From Ascidiaceihabitans sp039975415 (GTDB lineage Bacteria > Pseudomonadota > Alphaproteobacteria > Rhodobacterales > Rhodobacteraceae): a stretch of 64,000 bases of DNA. Numbering within the stretch: the first letter of the stretch is position 1; each line of letters starts with the position of its first letter. A program made the translations under genes and the position numbers. The notes under the pieces were generated by a model, which did no database searches, had not been told where the DNA came from, and was given only the letters and a program-made list of their open reading frames with translations. The stretch is taken from assembly GCF_039975415.1 (NCBI RefSeq), contig NZ_JBDWHD010000004.1; one strand, 5' to 3'. Shown here piece by piece: positions 34,365 through 41,147 of the stretch.

Positions 34365-34504
34365 CACCGATTTTCACATACGGAGCATTTTTGCTGCTGG
34401 GGACGGCTTGTTATTGCATAACAGCATGTCTCTTTCCCATGTCTGCGGACAGGTTGACGCATTTTGCGCAACCAATGTCCGCGAAAGGGAAATGTGATGA
34501 ATAA
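34361..34504 (+). CDS. Candidate 47-residue membrane protein with GTG start
   Basis: GTG at 34361 overlaps the preceding stop (GTGA), and the frame runs to TAA at 34502-34504, overlapping the next gene by eight bases, so it fills the otherwise empty 132-base gap. The product would start with a hydrophobic segment, TYGAFLLLGTACYCITACLF (about 6-25), rich in Cys, followed by a polar tail. The coupled start and the membrane segment favour a real small protein, but no ribosome site is distinct and no family is recognised. Confidence 0.4.
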   Translation: MTPIFTYGAFLLLGTACYCITACLFPMSADRLTHFAQPMSAKGKCDE

Positions 34505-34898
34505 ACTTGTGCAAATCACCACCATTGCTTGCGTTATGGCCGGGGCTGCGGCCGCAAAACCGAACCTGCGCGATGTCGATGCCATCGACGATGCGCTATT
34601 GGCTGTGGGTTTGGCGGATGAAATACGAAAAACCTGCCCAGAAATCTCTCCAAGGTACTTGAAGGCCTTGAGGTTTGTGAATGGTTTGCGCGATAAGGCC
34701 CGTGACATGGGGTATTCGGACGCAGAGATCGACGCGTACCGAAAATCCCCGACTGAGAAGGCGCGTCTCAGGAAAGAAGGCAAGGCATATCTGGCCGCCA
34801 ATGGTGTGGTTCCGGATCAGCCAGAAACATATTGCGCGCTTGGCCGCGCCGAAATCGAAAAATCGAGCCTTATTGGTTCGTTACTCAGGGTGAATTGA
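34497..34898 (+). CDS. DUF5333-like secreted protein (copy 2)
   Basis: 133 residues. Signal peptide MNKLVQITTIACVMAGAAAA with probable cleavage after Ala-Ala near residue 20. The mature part shows RKTCPEISPRYLKAL and YCALGRAEIEKSSLIGSLL, matching copy 1 in the spacing of both Cys residues and in the GRAEI motif. AAAGGGAAATGTG precedes ATG 34497, giving a usable ribosome site. The two copies are far diverged. It ends three bases before nuoG. Confidence 0.74.
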   Translation: MNKLVQITTIACVMAGAAAAKPNLRDVDAIDDALLAVGLADEIRKTCPEISPRYLKALRFVNGLRDKARDMGYSDAEIDAYRKSPTEKARLRKEGKAYLAANGVVPDQPETYCALGRAEIEKSSLIGSLLRVN

Positions 34899-34901
34899 CG
34901 C

Positions 34902-36917
34902 ATGAGCGACCTTCGCAAAGTTAACATCGACGGCACCGAGATCGAAGTAGATGGGGCCATGACCCTAATCCAGGCCTGTGAGCAAGCAGGCGTGGAAATC
35001 CCGCGGTTTTGTTACCACGAACGTCTGACGATTGCCGGCAACTGCCGCATGTGCCTGGTCGAAGTTGTTGGCGGCCCGCCAAAACCCGCGGCCTCTTGCG
35101 CCATGCAGGTGCGCGATTTGCGCCCCGGTCCCGAAGGTCAGGCCCCACAAGTCAAAACCAATTCGCCCATGGTCAAAAAAGCCCGCGAAGGCGTGATGGA
35201 ATTTTTGCTGATCAACCACCCGCTGGATTGCCCCATCTGCGATCAGGGCGGCGAATGTGATCTGCAGGATCAGGCCATGGCTTACGGCGTCGATTTCAGC
35301 CGGTTCCGCGAAGCCAAACGTGCGACGGATGATCTGGATCTTGGCCCGTTGGTCGAAACCCATATGACGCGCTGCATTTCATGCACCCGCTGTGTCCGCT
35401 TCACCACCGAAGTGGCAGGCATTGCACAAATGGGGCAAACAGGCCGTGGCGAGGATGCTGAAATCACGTCCTATCTGGGCGAAACCCTCGACAGCAACTT
35501 GCAAGGCAACATTATTGATTTGTGCCCTGTCGGCGCACTCGTCTCTAAACCCTATGCCTTCACGGCGCGTCCTTGGGAACTGACAAAGACCGAAAGTATA
35601 GACGTAATGGATGCGCTTGGATCCAACATTCGCGTTGACACAAAAGGTCGCGAAGTCATGCGTTTCTTGCCGTTGAACCACGATGGCGTGAACGAAGAAT
35701 GGATTTCCGACAAGACCCGCTTTGTCTGGGACGGCTTGCGCCGCCAGCGCTTGGACACGCCTTACATTCGCGAAAACGGCAAGTTGCGCAAAGCGTCATG
35801 GCCTGAAGCCTTGTCTGCTGCTGCCGCTGCAATGACAGGCAAAAAGCTTGCCGGTTTGGTGGGCGATCTGGCATCGGTCGAAGCCACCTACGCTTTGAAG
35901 GCATTGATCGAAGGGCAAGGCGGTGTTGTTGAATGCCGCACCGATGGCGCCAAGCTGCCTGCGGGCAACCGTGCGGGCTATGTGGGGCAAGCCACCATCG
36001 AAGACATCGACGACGCCGAAATGATTTTGCTGGTCGGCACAAACCCGCGTCTTGAAGCGCCTGTATTGAACGCACGTATCCGCAAAGCGTGGCTGCGTGG
36101 TGCAAAAGTGGCAATGATCGGCGAAGCAGCGGATTTGACCTATGATGTGGAACATATCGGAACGGACCGCGCGGCATTGTCCAAACTGGCAGCGATGGAC
36201 CATTCTGACAAACACGGCGTCAAAGGCATCACTATTGTGGGGCAGGGCGCTTTGAATGAAGCTGACGGCGCTGCTGTCTTGGGCACTGTGATGTCTATGG
36301 CCGAAGCGGCACAGTCCAAATTGATGGTGCTGCACACCGCCGCGTCCCGCGTAGGGGCCATGGACGTGGGGGCGACAAATGACACTGGCATGGACGGCGT
36401 GTCGCAAGCCGAGGTGATCTACAATCTTGGTGCGGATGAAGTGGACGTCGCTGACGGCCCATTTGTGATCTATCAGGGCAGCCACGGCGACCGCGGTGCA
36501 CATCGTGCCGATATCATCTTGCCAGGTGCCGCCTATACAGAAGAACCCGGGATTTTCGTGAACACCGAAGGGCGTCCGCAATTGGCGCAACGTGCGGGGT
36601 TTGCCCCCGGTGAAGCCAAGGAAAACTGGGCCATTTTGCGTGCACTCAGCGCTGAACTGAATGCGACACTGCCCTACGACAGCGTCGCCCAACTGCGCGC
36701 TGCATTGGTCAAAGACGTGCCGCATCTGGGGAACATAGATGTTGTTCCTGAAAACAGCTGGGTCGCCGAGGCCGCAGGTGATTTGGGCAAAGCGGACTTC
36801 CGCGCGGCGGTTACAGATTTCTATCTGACAAACCCGATTGCGCGTGCCAGCCAGCTGATGGCTGAACTTAGCGCGGGGGCAAAGGCCCGCCAAACAGAGG
36901 CGATTGCCGCAGAATGA
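34902..36917 (+). CDS. nuoG: NADH-quinone oxidoreductase subunit G
   Basis: Large peripheral-arm subunit, 671 residues, carrying clusters N1b, N4 and N5. The N-terminal ferredoxin domain has PRFCYHERLTIAGNCRMCLVEV (core CYHERLTIAGNCRMC), then DHPLDCPICDQGGECDLQDQ (core DCPICDQGGECDLQ, with an upstream His ligand) and HMTRCISCTRCVRF. The rest is a molybdopterin-oxidoreductase-like domain without cofactor. Overlaps the following lipoprotein gene by four bases. Confidence 0.97.
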   Translation: MSDLRKVNIDGTEIEVDGAMTLIQACEQAGVEIPRFCYHERLTIAGNCRMCLVEVVGGPPKPAASCAMQVRDLRPGPEGQAPQVKTNSPMVKKAREGVMEFLLINHPLDCPICDQGGECDLQDQAMAYGVDFSRFREAKRATDDLDLGPLVETHMTRCISCTRCVRFTTEVAGIAQMGQTGRGEDAEITSYLGETLDSNLQGNIIDLCPVGALVSKPYAFTARPWELTKTESIDVMDALGSNIRVDTKGREVMRFLPLNHDGVNEEWISDKTRFVWDGLRRQRLDTPYIRENGKLRKASWPEALSAAAAAMTGKKLAGLVGDLASVEATYALKALIEGQGGVVECRTDGAKLPAGNRAGYVGQATIEDIDDAEMILLVGTNPRLEAPVLNARIRKAWLRGAKVAMIGEAADLTYDVEHIGTDRAALSKLAAMDHSDKHGVKGITIVGQGALNEADGAAVLGTVMSMAEAAQSKLMVLHTAASRVGAMDVGATNDTGMDGVSQAEVIYNLGADEVDVADGPFVIYQGSHGDRGAHRADIILPGAAYTEEPGIFVNTEGRPQLAQRAGFAPGEAKENWAILRALSAELNATLPYDSVAQLRAALVKDVPHLGNIDVVPENSWVAEAAGDLGKADFRAAVTDFYLTNPIARASQLMAELSAGAKARQTEAIAAE

Positions 36918-37294
36918 AGCTTTTGGCGATCATACCATTAGCGACCTTGACGGCCTGCGACCCTGTTCCCACGGCGGAACAGTTCATTCCTGATTACCTC
37001 GGGGTGGAAACGGCGCTTTTGGATGATGATCTTGTGCAATTTAAAGTGGCGATGACGAATGCCTTGTCGTCCAAAGACGTTGATAACTATGCCGAATGTG
37101 CAGCCGCCCAGTATACGCTGATCCGTGGCTGGGGTTTCGCGCGCCATGTGCGCACAAATGTAAATGAGGAGGGTGGCGTGTGGCGTGCAGATGCTGTTTA
37201 CACCATTTCGCCATCCTTGCCGCGCGGGTTGCGCACGATCGACGCTGAAGTCGTGACTGCCGCTTGTGTGGAAAAGGGAATACCGACGGTGTGA
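36914..37294 (+). CDS. Lipoprotein between nuoG and nuoH
   Basis: 126 residues with a very short lipoprotein signal, MKLLAIIPLATLTACDP, Cys at residue 15. The mature part has QFKVAMTNALSSKDVDNYAEC and a C-terminal TAACVEKG, a two-Cys arrangement like that of the lipoprotein at 34032. Start overlaps the nuoG stop (ATGA) and the stop is six bases before nuoH. Asp follows the modified Cys, which in enterobacteria favours retention in the inner membrane, next to complex I; this rule is less certain in alphaproteobacteria. Confidence 0.74.
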   Translation: MKLLAIIPLATLTACDPVPTAEQFIPDYLGVETALLDDDLVQFKVAMTNALSSKDVDNYAECAAAQYTLIRGWGFARHVRTNVNEEGGVWRADAVYTISPSLPRGLRTIDAEVVTAACVEKGIPTV

Positions 37295-37300
37295 GGACCT

Positions 37301-38341
37301 ATGGCTGACTTCTTTATGAACACCACATTGGGCATTTTGCTAACGATTGTTGGACAAATTTTGCTTGTTGTCGTCCCGCTTTTGCTGGCTTTGGCCTTCT
37401 TGATGTATGCGGACCGTAAAATCTGGGCCGCTGTTATGATGCGCCGCGGACCCAATGTGGTTGGCGTGTTTGGCTTGCTGCAAAGCTTCGCAGACTTTGG
37501 CAAATACATCGTCAAGGAAATCGTTGTGCCAGCGGGCGCAGACAAGGCGGTTTTCTTCATGGCGCCGATGGTCACGCTTGTAATGTCGCTGATTGCCTGG
37601 GCAGTGATCCCGTTCAATGACGGTTGGGTGTTGTCCTCGATCAACGTGGCTATTTTATATGTCTTCGCGGTGTCTTCACTTGAAGTTTACGGGGTGATCA
37701 TGGGGGGCTGGGCGTCCAACTCCAAATATCCGTTCCTTGGATCTTTGCGCTCTGCGGCGCAGATGATTTCATACGAAGTGTCGATCGGCCTGATCATCAT
37801 CGGTGTGGTCATTAGCGCGGGTTCTTTGAACTTCGGCGAAATTGTTGCTGCGCAAGACACGGGTGCGGGTTTGCTGGGCTGGTTCTGGTTGCCGCATTTC
37901 CCGATGCTGATCTTGTTCTTTATCAGCGCCTTGGCCGAAACCAACCGTCCACCATTTGACTTGCCCGAAGCTGAATCCGAATTGGTTGCGGGCTATCAGG
38001 TCGAATATTCATCAACACCGTTCTTGTTGTTCATGATCGGTGAATTGGTGGCCGTTGTTTTGATGTGTGCGTTGATTTCGCTGATGTTCCTTGGCGGATG
38101 GTTGTCGCCTATCCCGGGCTTGCCTGATGGCATTTTTTGGATGGTTGCCAAAATCGGCTTGGTGTTCTTCTTCTTCTCGATGGTGAAAGCCATCACACCG
38201 CGCTACCGCTATGACCAACTGATGCGTTTGGGTTGGAAGGTCTTCTTGCCGTTCTCTCTCGCTTGGGTCGTTTTCGTGGCCTTTGCTGCCAAATTTGACT
38301 GGTTCTGGGGTGTTTATGCCCGCTGGGCCGTAGGAGGCTGA
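37301..38341 (+). CDS. nuoH: NADH-quinone oxidoreductase subunit H
   Basis: Membrane subunit at the quinone entrance, 346 residues with about eight segments. MMRRGPNVVGVFGLLQSFAD (about 46-65) is complex I subunit 1 signature 1, and ALAETNRPPFDLPEAESELV (about 207-226) is signature 2, whose acidic residues line the quinone chamber. Encoded between the lipoprotein gene and nuoI as expected for G-H-I order. Confidence 0.97.
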   Translation: MADFFMNTTLGILLTIVGQILLVVVPLLLALAFLMYADRKIWAAVMMRRGPNVVGVFGLLQSFADFGKYIVKEIVVPAGADKAVFFMAPMVTLVMSLIAWAVIPFNDGWVLSSINVAILYVFAVSSLEVYGVIMGGWASNSKYPFLGSLRSAAQMISYEVSIGLIIIGVVISAGSLNFGEIVAAQDTGAGLLGWFWLPHFPMLILFFISALAETNRPPFDLPEAESELVAGYQVEYSSTPFLLFMIGELVAVVLMCALISLMFLGGWLSPIPGLPDGIFWMVAKIGLVFFFFSMVKAITPRYRYDQLMRLGWKVFLPFSLAWVVFVAFAAKFDWFWGVYARWAVGG

Positions 38342-38343
38342 TC

Positions 38344-38838
38344 ATGACACAGATTGATTACACACGTGCCGCCAAGTACTTCTTGCTGCAGGATTATTGG
38401 CTGGGTTTCAAACTGGGTATGAAGCACTTCTTTCGTCCCAAGGTGACGTTGAACTACCCACATGAAAAAGGCCCGTTAAGCCCGCGTTTTCGGGGTGAAC
38501 ATGCGCTGCGTCGCTATCCCAACGGTGAAGAACGCTGCATCGCCTGCAAACTGTGCGAAGCAGTTTGCCCGGCACAAGCCATCACGATCGACGCTGAACC
38601 ACGCGATGACGGCAGCCGCCGCACAACGCGGTACGACATCGACATGACAAAGTGTATCTATTGCGGCTTTTGCCAAGAAGCCTGTCCTGTGGATGCGATT
38701 GTCGAAGGGCCGAATTTCGAGTTTTCCACGGAAACACGCGAAGAACTGTATTATGACAAGGACAAATTGCTGTCCAATGGCGACCGTTGGGAGGCCGAGA
38801 TTGCGCGTAATCTCGAACTCGACGCGCCGTATCGCTGA
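38344..38838 (+). CDS. nuoI: NADH-quinone oxidoreductase subunit I
   Basis: Ferredoxin-like subunit with clusters N6a and N6b, 164 residues. The two 4Fe-4S motifs are CIACKLCEAVCPAQAI (about 61-76) and CIYCGFCQEACPVDAI (about 100-115). Starts two bases after nuoH. It is followed, unusually, by two accessory genes before nuoJ. Confidence 0.97.
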   Translation: MTQIDYTRAAKYFLLQDYWLGFKLGMKHFFRPKVTLNYPHEKGPLSPRFRGEHALRRYPNGEERCIACKLCEAVCPAQAITIDAEPRDDGSRRTTRYDIDMTKCIYCGFCQEACPVDAIVEGPNFEFSTETREELYYDKDKLLSNGDRWEAEIARNLELDAPYR

Positions 38839-38855
38839 AGGCTAGGGCTAAGACC

Positions 38856-39272
38856 ATGGGCGCTTGGAGCGTAAGCATATTTGAAGACGACACCAGCCTC
38901 GATTGGATCGAGGATGACTACACGTCTGGTGGCGTTGAAGCTGTGCGCGGGGCGTTAACGGTGGCTGTCGAAACCACGGCTGGTGACACCTTGGACTATG
39001 ACGAAGGCATTCCCGCCCGCGTTGCAGCCGAAATCGTCGCAGTGTGTTTTGGCGCTGCACATCCCGGAATGGGTACTGACAATTCCGAAACGCTTCTGGA
39101 GCATATCGACGACGTCACCCAGGATCGTGATCTGATCCCGTTGGCTCTGCAAGCGCTCGCCCGGGTGAATGCCGACAACTCCGAACTGCAAGAGCTTTGG
39201 GCCGAAGGTGACCAAAGCGCATGGGACGCGGAAATCGAAGGCCTTGAGATCAGGTTGCGGGGGCTGACATGA
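38856..39272 (+). CDS. DUF4259-like protein between nuoI and nuoJ
   Basis: 138-residue acidic soluble protein. MGAWSVSIFEDDTSLDWIED is the usual opening of DUF4259 proteins (recalled), and the C-terminal half is helical with ALARVNADNSELQELWAEGD. Function of the family is unknown; members are scattered and often not linked to respiration. It overlaps the next gene by four bases (ATGA) and starts 17 bases after nuoI, so it is expressed with complex I. Confidence 0.75.
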   Translation: MGAWSVSIFEDDTSLDWIEDDYTSGGVEAVRGALTVAVETTAGDTLDYDEGIPARVAAEIVAVCFGAAHPGMGTDNSETLLEHIDDVTQDRDLIPLALQALARVNADNSELQELWAEGDQSAWDAEIEGLEIRLRGLT

Positions 39273-39685
39273 CCGACCCGAAAAATCCGTTCGCCGACAT
39301 GATGGCGCAGATGCAGAAAATGGCCAAGGATATGCCGGCCATGGACGCCTTCACGCCCGAAGGTTTTGAAAAGATGATGGGCACTATGCCCAAGGATATG
39401 ATGGAAAGCATGTTTGGCAACGCATTGAACGAAGGCGCATTAGACGCACGTACAAAGCTGTTGCTGACCCTTGCAGGCTTAACCATTCAGGGCGCCGACA
39501 ATGCCGTTGCCATGCGCCAGACCATGCGCCACGCCAAAGAGGCAGGCGCCACCGACCAACACATCAGTGAAACCATTGGAATGATGACGGTTTTTGCCGG
39601 AATGCCTGCTGTAACCAAAGCGTTGCAATTGGCCCAAGAGGTCACCGCCGAAACCAAGTCCGACACAAAGGATGACAAATCATGA
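39269..39685 (+). CDS. Carboxymuconolactone decarboxylase-like (AhpD-fold) protein with Met-rich N-terminus
   Basis: 138 residues. The C-terminal part (about 50-130), with EGALDARTKLLLTLAGLTIQ and MRHAKEAGATDQHISETIGM, fits the AhpD/CMD helical fold. There is no Cys, so the CxxC of AhpD peroxidases is absent and redox catalysis of that kind is unlikely. The first 48 residues contain 13 Met. Overlaps both neighbours by four bases, linking it to nuoJ translation. Role unknown. Confidence 0.76.
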   Translation: MTDPKNPFADMMAQMQKMAKDMPAMDAFTPEGFEKMMGTMPKDMMESMFGNALNEGALDARTKLLLTLAGLTIQGADNAVAMRQTMRHAKEAGATDQHISETIGMMTVFAGMPAVTKALQLAQEVTAETKSDTKDDKS

Positions 39686-40284
39686 GCGTCTTCGCCTTTT
39701 ACCTTTTTGCGATTTCGGTAGTTGCGGGGGGCTTCTTTACAGTTGTAAGTCGCAACCCCGTCCATTCCGTGTTGTGGCTTATTTTGGCGTTCCTCAGCTC
39801 GGCAGGACTGTTTGTTTTGCTTGGTGCTGAATTTGTCGCCATGTTGCTGATCATCGTTTATGTGGGCGCGGTTGCGGTTCTGTTCTTGTTCGTGGTCATG
39901 ATGCTGGACATCGATTTTGCAGAACTAAAGGCCGAAATGGCGAAATACATGCCGCTGGCCTTGTTGATTGCTTTGGTTATTTTGATGCAATTCGTGATCG
40001 CATTCGGGGCGTGGGAAAGCAACGCGGCTGCGGAAGGGTTGCGCGCACAGGTCACACCCGTTGATCGTCACAATACCGAAGCCCTCGGCCTGATCCTGTA
40101 TGATCAATATTTCCTTTTGTTCCAACTGTCCGGATTGATCCTGCTGGTTGCGATGATCGGGGCCATTGTGCTGACGCTGCGCCACCGGACGGATGTGAAA
40201 CGTCAGGATGTTGTGGCACAGATGATGCGCGACCCGGCGAAGGCGATGGAATTGAAAGACATCAAACCGGGGCAGGGGTTGTAA
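39682..40284 (+). CDS. nuoJ: NADH-quinone oxidoreductase subunit J
   Basis: Membrane subunit, 200 residues, five membrane segments. NPVHSVLWLILAFLSSAGLF and LLGAEFVAMLLIIVYVGAVAVLFLFVVMML (core EFVAMLLIIVYVGAVAVLF, about 50-68, the pi-bulge helix) are typical. The C-terminal tail is longer and charged, ending KDIKPGQGL. Starts inside the stop of the CMD-like gene. Confidence 0.96.
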   Translation: MSVFAFYLFAISVVAGGFFTVVSRNPVHSVLWLILAFLSSAGLFVLLGAEFVAMLLIIVYVGAVAVLFLFVVMMLDIDFAELKAEMAKYMPLALLIALVILMQFVIAFGAWESNAAAEGLRAQVTPVDRHNTEALGLILYDQYFLLFQLSGLILLVAMIGAIVLTLRHRTDVKRQDVVAQMMRDPAKAMELKDIKPGQGL

Positions 40285-40292
40285 GCAAAACC

Positions 40293-40823
40293 ATGACCGT
40301 GCGCCTGTTTTTTATATCCTTTGGTTTGGCGGCCTCGCTGTGGGCTGTGCCTGCTGTGGCATGCTCCGTTGCGCAGCCGGACTGGAACAAGCGGGTTAAA
40401 CATTCTGACAGCTGTTCCTTTTACTACGCCGGCGCAAATGACATGGGCGCTGGGAAAGACGCTGTCGATCAAGGCAACGGACTTGTGTCGCAAGAGCTTA
40501 GCTTTTTCTTCGCAAGTGGAATGGCTGTTGTGGACTGCACCTCTGCCACATCTGCAATTGTCTGGGCCAAGAACCCACCGCAAGACGAACAGACAAGTTG
40601 TGGAGAAACACTGCCGATTTCAGCGCATTTGCCGCCAACAGGTGCACTGGATGTGTCGGGTATCGGTTCTGTGGCCGGTCTGGTTCAATTCGCTGCAGCA
40701 AACGGGTTCCGAACCACGGCTGATGCAAATGACCTGAACAAAAATCAACGTCGCAAAGATCGCTTTGATGCGTTTTGTGGATGCAAATTACATTACCCCG
40801 AAAGCGCGGGTGCCAAGAAATGA
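40293..40823 (+). CDS. Secreted Cys-containing protein between nuoJ and nuoK
   Basis: 176 residues. Signal peptide with core FFISFGLAASLWAVPAVA and probable cleavage after Ala-Val-Ala near residue 23. The mature protein has six Cys (in ACSVAQ, DSCSFYY, VVDCTSA, TSCGETL, and FCGC), enough for three disulfides. No domain recognised. It separates nuoJ from nuoK, which are adjacent in most bacteria; nuoK follows 13 bases later with its own ribosome site GAGGGAAAG. Likely periplasmic. Confidence 0.72.
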   Translation: MTVRLFFISFGLAASLWAVPAVACSVAQPDWNKRVKHSDSCSFYYAGANDMGAGKDAVDQGNGLVSQELSFFFASGMAVVDCTSATSAIVWAKNPPQDEQTSCGETLPISAHLPPTGALDVSGIGSVAGLVQFAAANGFRTTADANDLNKNQRRKDRFDAFCGCKLHYPESAGAKK

Positions 40824-40836
40824 CCGAGGGAAAGAC

Positions 40837-41142
40837 ATGATCGGACTAGAACATTATTTGACGGTGGCGGCGACGCTGTTTGTCATTGGCATTTTTGGGC
40901 TCTTTCTGAACCGCAAGAACGTGATCATCCTGTTGATGAGCATTGAATTGATGCTGCTGGCTGTGAACATCAACCTCGTTGCGTTTTCTAGCTTTCTCGA
41001 CGATCTGGTGGGCCAAGTGTTTACCTTGTTTGTGCTGACTGTGGCCGCCGCCGAAGCTGCCATTGGCCTTGCCATTCTGGTCTGTTTCTTCCGCAACCGT
41101 GGCACCATCGCGGTTGAAGACGTCAACGTGATGAAGGGTTAA
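40837..41142 (+). CDS. nuoK: NADH-quinone oxidoreductase subunit K
   Basis: Small antiporter-related membrane subunit (MrpC-like), 101 residues, three membrane segments. MSIELMLLAVNINLVAFS (about 33-50) contains the conserved buried Glu, and VAAAEAAIGLAILV the second. ATG 40837 gives the standard MIGLEHYL start. Confidence 0.96.
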   Translation: MIGLEHYLTVAATLFVIGIFGLFLNRKNVIILLMSIELMLLAVNINLVAFSSFLDDLVGQVFTLFVLTVAAAEAAIGLAILVCFFRNRGTIAVEDVNVMKG

Positions 41143-41147
41143 AGATC

